Shown here: in pieces, positions 9,419-18,674 of the stretch
Position numbering within the stretch: the first letter of the stretch is position 1
How the letters are laid out: each line of letters starts with the position of its first letter
Assembly: GCA_020050835.1 (NCBI GenBank)
Contig: JAGVKB010000101.1
Coordinates: 1-64,000 of the forward strand
Direction: 5' to 3'
Origin: Candidatus Obscuribacterales bacterium
GTDB lineage: Bacteria; Cyanobacteriota; Vampirovibrionia; Obscuribacterales; Obscuribacteraceae
Length of the DNA stretch: 64,000 bases
Program-made: the position numbers and the translations under genes
The notes under the pieces: generated by a model
Databases searched by the model: none
Seen by the model: the letters and a program-made list of their open reading frames with translations, nothing else
Told to the model about the DNA's origin: nothing

Positions 9419-10219
9419 TCAAGCCTTCTTTTGAGCTAGCTGATCGGCCCCTTTGTCGCGTTCATCGATCAGCTGTGCCGCTACGCTGACCGCTATCTCC
9501 CAGGGATGATTCGATCCAATCGACAGGCCGATCGGGCAGCGATAAGTCGACACTAACTCTTCCGGTAGACCGGCTTCGGCTACGTCTTTCTTCAGGCGAA
9601 CAGCTTTTGCCCTGCTGCCTATTACTCCAACGTAGGGAAACTTTCTGGTCTTGAGGATTTCCAGCAAAATAGGCTTGTCGGTAGTATGACCCATCGTCAT
9701 TAAAACGACGAAGGAGTTCTCGTCGAGTTTGGTCACTTCCGCCGGCATATCGGCCGAACAGACCCGCGTCAGTTTTAATGATTCCGGTAACTTGCTCAAC
9801 CATTCCTGGCGAGGGTCAATGCAGATAATCTGGCAATCGAGGTTGGTCAACAGCGAGACAAGAGCGTTTGACACGTGCCCTGCTCCAAAAACAACGATCC
9901 GCCAGGTGTTGACCCGATATGTCTCGAAAAATAGCTTCACGCCGCCGCCGCAGGTCATGCCTACGTCTCTGGTCAGACTCCACTGCACGAAGTGCACGTT
10001 CTGGTCGGCTGTTCTATTCTCCAGTAGCCGGAGCGCTTCTTCGATCGCCTTCTTCTCGAGTTTGCCGCCGCCGACCGTCCCGAAGTGCAGCCCGTCTTCA
10101 GTGACGAGCATCTTTGCGCCGCGATTTTGCGGGGCGCTGCCGATCACATCGACGACTGTCACGGCGACAAACGGTTGTCCTGACTGGTAGAGCTCGTTTA
10201 GCTTATCGATGAAAGTCAT
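9419..10219 (-). CDS. xdhC: XdhC family molybdenum-cofactor maturation factor
   Basis: The 266-residue product is a full-length XdhC/CoxF-type chaperone, known to bind and hand sulfurated molybdenum cofactor to xanthine dehydrogenase-family enzymes. Visible marks are the N-terminal GSAPQNRGAKML and GTVGGGKLE motifs (about 27-55), a Rossmann-type VVFGAGHVSNAL (about 112) ending in ICIDPR, and the C-terminal YRCPIGLSIGSNHPWEIAVS block that ends the family. It is the last gene of xdhA-xdhB-xdhC: its ATG lies 10 bases after the xdhB stop, with AGGG about 8 bases upstream. Co-transcription with its client enzyme is very likely. It acts in the cytoplasm. Confidence 0.93.
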   Translation of the reverse strand: MTFIDKLNELYQSGQPFVAVTVVDVIGSAPQNRGAKMLVTEDGLHFGTVGGGKLEKKAIEEALRLLENRTADQNVHFVQWSLTRDVGMTCGGGVKLFFETYRVNTWRIVVFGAGHVSNALVSLLTNLDCQIICIDPRQEWLSKLPESLKLTRVCSADMPAEVTKLDENSFVVLMTMGHTTDKPILLEILKTRKFPYVGVIGSRAKAVRLKKDVAEAGLPEELVSTYRCPIGLSIGSNHPWEIAVSVAAQLIDERDKGADQLAQKKA

Positions 10220-10229
10220 TTTCAGTGCC

Positions 10230-12602
10230 CTATGGCAGGAGCGCTGGCTGTTTCAGTTGGACTTCCGCTCCGGCCTGCAGCTTTTCGTATTGAGTCAATC
10301 GGGTCAAAATCTCTTCATTCGTAGCAGGCAGTCTCAATCTGGCAACCTGGTCCTTGGACACAAATGACAGAGCATGTTTGACTGCCGTCCACACCGCTGC
10401 GCCGAGCACGAACGGTGGTTCGCCAACTGCCTTGGTGCCCTTCAAATTGACTGTATTCTCGTTGTTTTCAATCCAGTCGATTTTGAAAACATCAGGCAAG
10501 TCCTGGATATTGGGAATCTTGTAAGTCGTCGGTGAATGGGACAACAAAGCCCCTTTGTCGGAGTACTTCAGCTCTTCAGTCGTAACCCAACCCATTCCCT
10601 GGACGAAAGCGCCGGCAATCTGTCCGCGACTGACACCGGGATTGATCGATCTGCCAATGTCCATCAGCACGTCTACCCGTTCGATTTTGAGATCGCCGGT
10701 AAAGCGGTCGATTATCACCGAGGCGACCGCGCAACCAAAGGTGAAATAGAGATAGGGAATACCGCTGCCGGTCTTGTCAGATCCCGATTCCCAGTCGAAA
10801 TGCAAACCTTGGTGAGCATGGAATCCGCGCTCTCCCAGACTGACCTTATCGAGATAGGCACGCTGCACCAGTTTGGCGAAGGTCAACTTAGCCTCAGGAT
10901 TTCGGCGGTCGAAGACCTGTCCGTTCTCGAATACGATCTCGTGAGCGCTGCTCGACAAGGCGGGATCGACCGAATTGAAATAGTGGCCGGCGGAGACCAC
11001 CAGACGTTCTCGAATCTTTTCGCAGGCGTTGACCGCCGCCTGGCCGTTCAGGTCAGTGGCGCTCGAGGCTGCTGTCGGAGACGAGTTGTTGTTCTTCTCG
11101 GTTGAAGTCGGCATGACCAGTACGGAGTCGACTGGGATGTCAAACTCGTCTGCGACCAGTTGTCTGATGTTGGTGTTTACGCCCTGCCCCATCTCGGTTG
11201 CACCGGTCGAGACTTGAATCGTGCCGTCCTGGTAAAGATTGACCAGAGCGCTGCCCTGATTCATGTGTTTCTGTCCGAAGGAGACTCCAAACTTGACCGG
11301 TATGAGCGAAAGCCCTTTCAGATGCGTCTTCGAGCTTTGGTTGAACGCTTTTACCTGAGCCATGCGGTTGCGATAATCGGCCGACCGCTCTAGCTCGGAG
11401 AAGAGCTTAGCGAGCGTATTGTTAGTGACGATTTGTCCGTAAGGCGTGAGATTTCGTTCTTCAACGCCGTAAATATTGAGCAGTCTTATGTCCAGTGCGT
11501 CTTTCTTTAGAAACGCCGCGATCTCCTCGATAATGTTCTCCATGTTGGCTACCGCCTGCGGGCAGCCGAAGCCTCGGAAGGCGGTATTGGGAGGGTAATT
11601 GGTTTTGCAAATCGTGCCAGTAAACTCTGCGTTGTCTACAAAATACGCGTTCTCTGCGTGTAGCAATGCTTTGCTCATCACAGCCAGAGAGAGATCGCAG
11701 GCCGCGCCGCCGTCGGAGTAAAGAGCGATCTTTAGTGCCGTGATTTTGCCGTCGCCGGTGAAGCCGACTTTGTATCGGTTGTGGAACGGGTGACGCTTGC
11801 CGGTGACCTGCATGTCGGTGTCCACATCCAGGACGATGCGGGCCGGCCTCTTTGTCTTGAGTGCCACCAGCGATGCCATCGCTGCCGGATGCGTCGCCTG
11901 GCACTCTTTGCCGCCGAAACCGCCTCCCATGCGTTTGGTTGTCACCACTACTTGATTCTGTTTAAGACCGAGAACGTGAGCGATCACATCTTGCACTTCG
12001 GTCGGATTCTGAGTCGAGGAATGAACGACCAGTTGACCGTGCTCGCCAGGGTAAGCGATCGCTGCTTGCGACTCCAGATAGAAATGTTCTTGCCCGCCGC
12101 TGAAGAAGCTACCTTCCAGCACGTGTTGAGCTGCTGCGAAGCCGGCTTCCGGGTTGCCGGTGCGAATCGTGCGTGGCGGGCCGATAAAGTTTTTTCTTGC
12201 AATCGCTTCTTCAATGGAGAGAATCGGCTTGAGCTCGTCAATTTCAATCTTTATGCAGGACTTTGCTGCCTTGGCCGCCTGGGAATTCTCAGCGGCAATT
12301 ACTACAATCGGATGTCCGATGAATTCACAGGTGTCTTCGACCAGGAGCACTTCGTCTTTGATGCTCGGTCCGAAGAGATTAGTACCGCCGAGATCTTTGT
12401 ACGTGTAAAGACCGACGATGCCAGGCACCTTCTTTGCGGCTGACAGGTCGAGCTCTTTGATCTTGCCGTGTGCGACCGGGCTCCAGAAGAAGTCGACAAC
12501 CAGTTCGTTGCGGGCGAACGGCATGTCGTCGATGTAAATCGATTCGCCCGCAACGTGACCTTTCGCTGAATCATGTGGAATATTCTTGCCTAAACTTGGC
12601 AT
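10230..12602 (-). CDS. xdhB: xanthine dehydrogenase, molybdopterin-binding subunit
   Basis: The 790-residue large subunit should oxidise hypoxanthine and xanthine to urate at the Mo centre. The N-terminal aldehyde-oxidase a/b hammerhead (about 10-125) precedes the two Mo-cofactor domains. Key residues of xanthine-type enzymes are present: Glu233 in GGGFGGKE, Arg343 in AFRGFG (the arginine separates xanthine dehydrogenases from aldehyde oxidases) and Glu728 in AVGEPP. SINPGVSRGQIAGAFVQGMG is the usual cofactor loop. The start overlaps the xdhA stop by 13 bases, so translation is coupled. Substrate assignment rests on these residues; a related purine or N-heterocycle remains possible. Confidence 0.93.
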   Translation of the reverse strand: MPSLGKNIPHDSAKGHVAGESIYIDDMPFARNELVVDFFWSPVAHGKIKELDLSAAKKVPGIVGLYTYKDLGGTNLFGPSIKDEVLLVEDTCEFIGHPIVVIAAENSQAAKAAKSCIKIEIDELKPILSIEEAIARKNFIGPPRTIRTGNPEAGFAAAQHVLEGSFFSGGQEHFYLESQAAIAYPGEHGQLVVHSSTQNPTEVQDVIAHVLGLKQNQVVVTTKRMGGGFGGKECQATHPAAMASLVALKTKRPARIVLDVDTDMQVTGKRHPFHNRYKVGFTGDGKITALKIALYSDGGAACDLSLAVMSKALLHAENAYFVDNAEFTGTICKTNYPPNTAFRGFGCPQAVANMENIIEEIAAFLKKDALDIRLLNIYGVEERNLTPYGQIVTNNTLAKLFSELERSADYRNRMAQVKAFNQSSKTHLKGLSLIPVKFGVSFGQKHMNQGSALVNLYQDGTIQVSTGATEMGQGVNTNIRQLVADEFDIPVDSVLVMPTSTEKNNNSSPTAASSATDLNGQAAVNACEKIRERLVVSAGHYFNSVDPALSSSAHEIVFENGQVFDRRNPEAKLTFAKLVQRAYLDKVSLGERGFHAHQGLHFDWESGSDKTGSGIPYLYFTFGCAVASVIIDRFTGDLKIERVDVLMDIGRSINPGVSRGQIAGAFVQGMGWVTTEELKYSDKGALLSHSPTTYKIPNIQDLPDVFKIDWIENNENTVNLKGTKAVGEPPFVLGAAVWTAVKHALSFVSKDQVARLRLPATNEEILTRLTQYEKLQAGAEVQLKQPALLP

Positions 12603-14029
12603 GCGTACTCCCTTTCACAGGCTGATTCGTAGTAGAACTTGAGCAAGATGTTCTCCGCTAACTGCAATCGAAAGTCGCTCGAGCCGCGCACATCGGATAT
12701 CGGTGTAATCTCACTGCGAGCCAGCTCGCCCGCTTCGGTAAAGGTTGCCGCAGTCGTCTCTTTGCCGGTCAAAAAATCTTCAGTCTTGGGCAGCCTGAGA
12801 ACGACCGGACCTACTCCACCGTATGCTACCGCTGCTTTGACTATCTTGTTGTCGGCGATCGTCATGCGAATTGCAGCCGTAAACGCTGAAATGTCCAGAT
12901 TCTGTCGTTTGGACACTTTGAAGAGTCTGAGCGTTTCCTGCGGTTCAGGCAACGGAATGATGATCCGAGTGATTAGCTCATCGGCCTTCATATCCAGCTG
13001 TTTATAACCTTTGTAGAAAGAATTGATGTTGACCAGGCGAATTCCGCTGGTCCCGGTCAGCTCGACCTGTGCTTCCATCACGAATAGCCAGGGAAGGCTG
13101 TCTGCAATCGGCGAGCCGTTTGCTACATTTCCGGCCAGCGTGCCGGCATTGCGAATCTGTGGAGAGCCAAACAGCCACATTATCTTGTAGAGCTCAGGCA
13201 TCTCTTCGCGTGCCCAGGCTTCCAGCGTGGCTAGCTTGGCTCGACCGCCGACTACCAGCTGGCCGTTTTCGATTTGTACTTCGGACAATCCGGACAGGTT
13301 GGAGAGGCTTACGATCGCCGCCGGCTCCAGACCTCTTTTGTTGCAGTTTACGCAAACGTCGGTGCCGCCGGAGATGGTAACCGTGTCCGGATGTTTCGCT
13401 TTGAACTCAATTGCTTGCTTGACTGATGTTGGAACAAAGCATGATTGCTCTCTATGTTCGATCAAAGCAGGCTGCTCAATGTGCGAGCGAAACTGAGCGA
13501 CCATTTCCCTTTCCGGATAAAGCTCTTTGAGGCTGCGAATACCAGCCGGGTCGACGGCTAGTCCGGACGTGATGATCGATTCGTAGCCGGTGCACCGGCA
13601 GAGGTTGCCGGTTAAGGCGTCCTTGATGTCCTGTGCATCGGCAGGTTGCTTACAGTCAAAAAGCGAGCACAGTGAAACGATGATGCCCGGCGTGCAATAT
13701 CCACATTGCGCCCCATGATTGTCGACCATCGCTTCCTGGACCGGATTTAACGCTTGTTTGTCCTTCAATCCCTCCACTGTCACGATGTGACTGCAGTCGA
13801 GCTGGTGCAGAAATTGAATGCAAGAATTCACCGGTTGATAGGCGAGCTCTCCTGCGGATAATCTGCCGATCATGACCGTGCAGGCTCCGCAGTCCCCTTC
13901 CGCGCAGACGACTTTCGTGCCGGTTGCTGACTGCCCGTAGCGCAGATAAGACGATAAAGGGGCAAAGACTTCGGCGCCGCTTACTCGCTGCTCTTTACCG
14001 TTAACATAGAAAAGTAAGTAATCTCTCAT
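12590..14029 (-). CDS. xdhA: xanthine dehydrogenase, FeS/FAD subunit
   Basis: The 479-residue small subunit carries electrons from the Mo centre to NAD+. The N-terminal 2Fe-2S ferredoxin has Cys42, Cys47, Cys50 and Cys70. The second, helical 2Fe-2S domain has Cys109, Cys112, Cys144 and Cys146 in CGYC...CRC. The FAD domain follows from about residue 200 (TISGGTDV, then GSPQIRNAGTLAGNVANGSPIAD in two halves), and the CO-dehydrogenase flavoprotein C-terminal domain is at about 370-475. This fused FeS-FAD layout is the bacterial XdhA type. It is the first gene of the operon, divergent from the KdpD-like kinase. The ribosome site upstream of the ATG is weak. Confidence 0.93.
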   Translation of the reverse strand: MRDYLLFYVNGKEQRVSGAEVFAPLSSYLRYGQSATGTKVVCAEGDCGACTVMIGRLSAGELAYQPVNSCIQFLHQLDCSHIVTVEGLKDKQALNPVQEAMVDNHGAQCGYCTPGIIVSLCSLFDCKQPADAQDIKDALTGNLCRCTGYESIITSGLAVDPAGIRSLKELYPEREMVAQFRSHIEQPALIEHREQSCFVPTSVKQAIEFKAKHPDTVTISGGTDVCVNCNKRGLEPAAIVSLSNLSGLSEVQIENGQLVVGGRAKLATLEAWAREEMPELYKIMWLFGSPQIRNAGTLAGNVANGSPIADSLPWLFVMEAQVELTGTSGIRLVNINSFYKGYKQLDMKADELITRIIIPLPEPQETLRLFKVSKRQNLDISAFTAAIRMTIADNKIVKAAVAYGGVGPVVLRLPKTEDFLTGKETTAATFTEAGELARSEITPISDVRGSSDFRLQLAENILLKFYYESACEREYACQV

Positions 14030-14064
14030 CGACAGCCCAGCTTGAGGATAGAGTCAATAATTGA

Positions 14065-14129
14065 ATTGGCATATCATAGCGGAGATCTTGCCAATAATGT
14101 TATTGCTAGCCGTCCATAGTCCTGGCTAG
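14065..14129. promoter_or_regulatory. inverted repeats between the divergent xdh operon and kinase gene
   Basis: The 228-bp divergent spacer (14030-14257) holds ATTGGCA / TGCCAAT at 14065-14071 and 14089-14095 (7-bp perfect arms, 17-base spacer). About ten bases further on is CTAGCC / GGCTAG at 14106-14111 and 14124-14129 (12-base spacer). They could be operators for one or both genes; no confident -10/-35 pair was found. Confidence 0.3.
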
Positions 14130-14257
14130 TTGTTTCGATCTGGCGGCAACATCCACCGCCGTCGGTTATCCTTATCTGCTGACCGGTTGACTGGTAAACA
14201 TCGGTGGTCCTGATGGGGAGACGCTCTACTAGAAACGCGCTCTGCGATGTGTGTTAA

Positions 14258-15868
14258 ATGACAAGACCGTTCTACGAGCTTGACCCTAAGCGCTTGTGGC
14301 AACGCGCTCCCTGGTCCTTTGTGTTGGCTGGGGCGACGGTTTCCGTGATGACCCTGTTTATTCAGGCAACTCACGCTCAAGCCAGTATCGCCAACGTTCC
14401 GATGCTTTACTTGTTGGTTGTGATTGCAACAGCATTGTTTTTGGGTCGCTTGCCGGCGGTGTTCGCATCGATCGTCTCTTTCCTCTGCTTCGATTGGTTC
14501 TTTGTCGAGCCGCGGCAGATGTTGACTGTTCAGCAGCCGGCCGAATGGCTTGCACTTTGCACGTTTCTTTTAACCGCGATCGTTACAGGCCAGTTGACCG
14601 CGCTGCTGACTGCCCGAGCGGAAGAAGCTCAAAGAAGGAGGGTCGAAATGGCTGCTCTCTCCGCTGCCAGTTGGGCTGTGGCGTCCGAACTCGATCGTGA
14701 CAAAGCGCTCGGCAAGGTCTTGTCAAAGCTGGTTGAGCTGGTCGAGCCGCAAGCAGCAGCTCTAATCATTCGAGATGAATCGGATAAAGACGTTGTGATT
14801 GCGCGATCCGGATTGCCGGATTCAACTTTCGAAATTGGTATCGCTGGTGATGCAATTCAATTCGTGTTTACGAGCGGCAAGCCGACTGGTCTCGATCAAA
14901 GCAGCCAAAGGCAAGAGTCTGCAACCATTGCCGCTCCGCTGCCTTCGACCTATCTGCCAATCGTGATTGAAAATCAGGTTCTCGGAGTGCTTTACCTGAG
15001 ATTGAAAGACGATCAAAACATGTCCGATATCGAGACGCAAGTGGTCGATTCTCTTCGCAACCATGCAGCAGTTATCTTGCAACGCGACAGGCTGATGAAG
15101 GCGGAGGCTCGAGCGCAAGCTCTGGCAGAAGCAGATCGACTGAAAACAGCTTTGCTGTCAATGGTGTCGCATGATTTTAGGAGTCCGCTTACTTCGATCA
15201 AGGCCAGTGTCAGCACTTTGCTCGAAGAGGGAGCTCCGGTTGCACCGGATGTGCAGCGCAGCTTGCTGTTGGGAGTGGAACAAGAGACTGATCGCTTGAA
15301 CCGGATGGTCGGAAATATTCTGGATCTTTCACGCCTGGAGGCTGGCGCCTGGCGGCCACGAAAGGAATCGGTGCCGGTGGCGGAGATGATTGGATCTGCT
15401 CTGGATTACTTCAATCGCGACGATAACAACAGAATTCAGGTGAGTCTGGACCGATCCATAAGCGAAGTATCGGTTGATTCGGTTCAGATGGTGCAGGTGC
15501 TTAAAAACTTGCTGGAAAACGGACTGAAGTATTCTCCGGTCGACAGCAAGGTTGAATTGAGAACAGTTGTGGAAGCCGGCGCGTTAACTTTCGAGGTCTT
15601 GGATCGTGGGCGGGGCCTACCGAAAGATGACGAGCTAAAAATATTTGAACCGATCTTCCGGGCGCCCGGTCTCAAAGAAAGTTCTGTTCCAGGGGTAGGA
15701 ATTGGGCTTGCCATATGCAAAGGGCTGATAGAAGCGAATGGCGGAAAGCTTTGTGCGTCCAACAGGCAAGGGGGTGGTACCGTCTTTCGTGCTACGCTTC
15801 CTCTGGATTCTTCAACCGAGCAATTCTCAAAAGAGATTTCAACCGATGAAAGTTCTAGTTGTCGATGA
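14258..15868 (+). CDS. KdpD-like membrane sensor histidine kinase (short form)
   Basis: The 536-residue kinase starts with the four-helix DUF4118/KdpD transmembrane region (about 15-125) and has the characteristic FDWFFVEP motif. It continues with a GAF-like domain (about 140-280), a HisKA domain with phospho-acceptor His305 in MVSHDFRSPLTS, and an ATPase domain (NLLENGLKYSP, DRGRGLP, GVGIGLAI). The large N-terminal KdpD sensor and universal-stress domains of classical ~900-residue KdpD proteins are absent. No kdpFABC genes are nearby, so a role in potassium control is unproven. The 3' end overlaps the response regulator by 23 bases. No clear ribosome site precedes the ATG. Confidence 0.88.
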   Translation: MTRPFYELDPKRLWQRAPWSFVLAGATVSVMTLFIQATHAQASIANVPMLYLLVVIATALFLGRLPAVFASIVSFLCFDWFFVEPRQMLTVQQPAEWLALCTFLLTAIVTGQLTALLTARAEEAQRRRVEMAALSAASWAVASELDRDKALGKVLSKLVELVEPQAAALIIRDESDKDVVIARSGLPDSTFEIGIAGDAIQFVFTSGKPTGLDQSSQRQESATIAAPLPSTYLPIVIENQVLGVLYLRLKDDQNMSDIETQVVDSLRNHAAVILQRDRLMKAEARAQALAEADRLKTALLSMVSHDFRSPLTSIKASVSTLLEEGAPVAPDVQRSLLLGVEQETDRLNRMVGNILDLSRLEAGAWRPRKESVPVAEMIGSALDYFNRDDNNRIQVSLDRSISEVSVDSVQMVQVLKNLLENGLKYSPVDSKVELRTVVEAGALTFEVLDRGRGLPKDDELKIFEPIFRAPGLKESSVPGVGIGLAICKGLIEANGGKLCASNRQGGGTVFRATLPLDSSTEQFSKEISTDESSSCR

Positions 15869-16529
15869 TGAACCGCAAATTAGACGTGCTTTGCGTGCCG
15901 GTTTGGAGCGCAGCAGTTATGAAGTTATTATGGCTGCATCCGGCGAGGAAGGCTTGGATTTAGCCGCTCTTCATAATCCTGATTTGGTCATTTTGGATCT
16001 GGCTATGCCTGGTACCGATGGTTATGAAGTGTGCCGGCAGCTCAGGCAATGGAGCAACAAGCCGATCATCGTTCTTTCCGTCAGGGAAGGAGAAGAGGAC
16101 AAGATTCAAGCATTGGATCTTGGTGCCGATGACTATTTGACTAAGCCGTTTGGCGTAGGAGAGCTTTTGGCGCGCGTGCGGGCGGTACTGAGAAGAACCG
16201 GCCAGCAAGAGGAGGCGGAGGAGCCTAACTTTACTTGTGAGTATCTTTACATCGACTTTGCTCACAGGCTCGTGCAGTGTGATGGTGTAGAAGTCCATTT
16301 GACGCCGATTGAGTATGACCTGCTCAGGTATATGGTTGCCAACGCAAACAGAGTGTTGACGCACCGCCAACTGTTAAGCAAGGTCTGGGGACCGGAGTAC
16401 GCCGATGACCATCACACGCTTCGCGTTCACGTGGCAAATCTGCGCAACAAGATTGAAAAGACTCCGGAAAGACCACGCTTCATTCATACCGAGACGCGTG
16501 TTGGGTATCGATTCCGCACTGACAGTTAA
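15846..16529 (+). CDS. OmpR/KdpE-family response regulator
   Basis: The product is 227 residues if translation starts at the ATG at 15846, which gives the family N-terminus MKVLVVDDEPQ; an open frame reaching back to 15738 is only the overlapping kinase. The receiver domain has Asp7, Asp8, phospho-acceptor Asp51 (LVILDLAMPG) and Lys100. The C-terminal winged helix is OmpR-type (LTPIEYDLLRYMVANANRVLTHRQLL..., ending in VGYRFR). Length and sequence style match KdpE (about 225 aa). It partners the kinase immediately upstream through a 23-base overlap. Target genes are unknown. Confidence 0.92.
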   Translation: MKVLVVDDEPQIRRALRAGLERSSYEVIMAASGEEGLDLAALHNPDLVILDLAMPGTDGYEVCRQLRQWSNKPIIVLSVREGEEDKIQALDLGADDYLTKPFGVGELLARVRAVLRRTGQQEEAEEPNFTCEYLYIDFAHRLVQCDGVEVHLTPIEYDLLRYMVANANRVLTHRQLLSKVWGPEYADDHHTLRVHVANLRNKIEKTPERPRFIHTETRVGYRFRTDS

Positions 16530-16825
16530 TGCCGGGGTTCGACTCTCAGTTGAGCCAATGCTTTGCCAGGCTGGACGGCACCGCCGGTGGTCCCACGCCG
16601 GTAGTCGCCGCAGGGCAAAAATAGCCACGAACTCCTTGGCAACGGTATTGCATTTGGCTGTATAAATTCGAATGTAAAAATAGCGGTGAGATATCCGATA
16701 AATCTATCTTGACTATTGCTCTATTATGAAAAAACGCTAAAATCGTTGCAGGAAGGTAATTGCAACTTTAGTAGATAGACCGGGTCCCTTGTACTTGGGA
16801 TTCGAAACTAGAATAGAGACCTTGG
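16530..16825. other. intergenic region before the porin gene
   Basis: No gene is supported here. The second half is AT-rich and probably carries the porin promoter. It contains TTGACT at 16709 and TAAAAT at 16738, but their 23-base spacing is too long for a standard sigma-70 pair. An inverted repeat GTTGCA / TGCAAC lies at 16745-16750 and 16761-16766. Confidence 0.35.
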
Positions 16826-18577
16826 ATGCTCCCCAAAACTTTCCTCCTGTTGCTACTGTTAGCTGCAGCGGTGAGCAATTCCTTTCTGTCAGTCCGGGCC
16901 CAAGGCGGTTCGGATGGACAGCCGAGCCCAGATTTAACGCAACCGATCAAGGTGCGAAACACAGACCTGCTGCGCCGCGATTTAGAAGGACTGGCAACCA
17001 GGCACAACTTGCCGCCGCCCGAGCCGACTGCCATCAGCCATCAAGATTTGGGTGAATACTTTCTCCGGTTGATGCCGAAGCTCGCTGAGCTGCGCCCGGA
17101 AGAGTTCAGCTCGCAAGATCTCTATGACATCGGGCTCTTGACAGAAGAGTTCGAGCGTTCGATCAAGCAGGTGAAGGGAACAATTGCACTCAGGGCTTTC
17201 AAGACTGAGCTCCCGCAACAGGCAGATCTATCGGCAAAGATTGCGGTTGCGCATGCTCGCCTGACCGCCTTGGAAAACACAAAGATTACCGGTGATTTCA
17301 CCTTTGCGCCTCAATCAGATATGGGCAGGCAAGACCACGATTCCATGGCTGCCAACTTCCGCGCCCGCATCAACCTGACCAGCCGAGTAGTGGAAGGCAA
17401 AGATGGCACCATGCTTGGTGATGGATTTCTATTCACCCGACTGACGGCAGCGGCAGGTCGTTTCTTCCCGCGCAACAAGTACCTGTTAAGCCCGCTCAAC
17501 GACATCGTCGATGCCAATGCCAGCCCATTCAACTCCGGAATTGGGGAAGTACAGGTACCGACGCTTTTCATCAATAACAACAATAGCAATTCGTTGCGAC
17601 CGACCTTCAGTCTGGAGCAAGCATATTACTCGCAAGACTTGAAGCTCTCTAAAGAGGTGAAGGGTAACTTCAAGGCCGGCTTGATTTATCTGGGGGCGTT
17701 TTTCGACAACAACAATTATGCCAACAGTGAGCTTCTGCAGTTCATGAATACCTCCTTCGTCAACAGCATCTCCTGGCGAGCTAATTTCAACGGACCATCG
17801 ATTATGGCTTCAGCTGAAAAGTCGTTCTTGAGAGATAAGATGTTCTTGCGTGGAACCGCTGCCATGGCCACGATTACCAATCGAGATGTCTTCGGATGTT
17901 ACGGTTACAACTATGAGCTTCAGCTCGGGCATAAGTTTTTTCAAAAGGAAGGTAATCTTCGTGCCGGTTTTTGGAATTGGAGCTTCAGAAGCGGTAGTGC
18001 GCCGCCGTTCGTGAGTCCGACCGATCTGACCGGTACTGCAGTGCTGCCCATTATTCCCGGCGGCACTGCGGACCAGAGTCCAAAGCCGGTAGGAATGTAT
18101 TTGAACGTCGATCAAAAAATCTGGAAGGATATCGGACTCTGGGGCAGATTTGCTTTCAACGACAAGAATATTGGCCAAGTGTTTCTAGGTGGGCTGCTAT
18201 CCTCACGAAATTCGTGGTCTTTCGGTGCTGAGGTCCCGATGAAGATCGTCACCAAGAAACGTCCGGATGACGTTATCGGAGTGGCCTGGGGCCAAATCGG
18301 TCCTTACACTCGCGGCACCATAGCGCCGGCGACGCCTGCGTTCGTTGCGCTAAATGGAATCCCTGCAACAACCCTCGAGCAGGTCAACGCCAATGTGGCA
18401 GCGATTGACCCCGGAACAACTACTCGCAATGAGAAGGTGTTGGAAGCATACTACCGTTACCAGCTAAACAAGAACGTGTCGATCTCGCCTGATATCCAAT
18501 ACATCTGGTCGCCGGGTGGGACTGGCCCGCAGCCAGGTATATTCGCTATTGGCAGCCGCTTGACAGTCGTTTTCTAG
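16826..18577 (+). CDS. OprB-family outer-membrane porin with degenerate N-terminal domain
   Basis: The 583-residue product has a cleavable signal peptide (about 1-25, LLLLLLAAAV...VRAQ). A mostly helical segment follows (about 40-150), ending in ARLTALENTKITGDF, and then a long beta-barrel. The C-terminal part, YYRYQLNKNVSISPDIQYIW followed by a final LTVVF, is the OprB/SomA signature, with the terminal Phe used for barrel assembly. In cyanobacterial SomA porins an SLH domain and coiled coil precede the barrel. Here the same layout is kept, but SLH motifs are not recognisable. It should let small solutes cross the outer membrane, and its presence shows the cell is diderm. The ribosome site is weak. 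Confidence 0.87.
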   Translation: MLPKTFLLLLLLAAAVSNSFLSVRAQGGSDGQPSPDLTQPIKVRNTDLLRRDLEGLATRHNLPPPEPTAISHQDLGEYFLRLMPKLAELRPEEFSSQDLYDIGLLTEEFERSIKQVKGTIALRAFKTELPQQADLSAKIAVAHARLTALENTKITGDFTFAPQSDMGRQDHDSMAANFRARINLTSRVVEGKDGTMLGDGFLFTRLTAAAGRFFPRNKYLLSPLNDIVDANASPFNSGIGEVQVPTLFINNNNSNSLRPTFSLEQAYYSQDLKLSKEVKGNFKAGLIYLGAFFDNNNYANSELLQFMNTSFVNSISWRANFNGPSIMASAEKSFLRDKMFLRGTAAMATITNRDVFGCYGYNYELQLGHKFFQKEGNLRAGFWNWSFRSGSAPPFVSPTDLTGTAVLPIIPGGTADQSPKPVGMYLNVDQKIWKDIGLWGRFAFNDKNIGQVFLGGLLSSRNSWSFGAEVPMKIVTKKRPDDVIGVAWGQIGPYTRGTIAPATPAFVALNGIPATTLEQVNANVAAIDPGTTTRNEKVLEAYYRYQLNKNVSISPDIQYIWSPGGTGPQPGIFAIGSRLTVVF

Positions 18578-18674
18578 AAGTTCCGGCAGAAGTCGGTAGA
18601 ATTGAAGGATAGCTTGTGACTTCTACAAGCGTCTTCGCCGGCTCGGGTTTGACGGAACAGTAGCTCGTGCAAGT

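Noticed and set aside
15738-15845. Upstream start for the response regulator
   Set aside because: The extra 36 codons overlap the kinase gene and do not match the family, whose N-terminus begins at the ATG at 15846.
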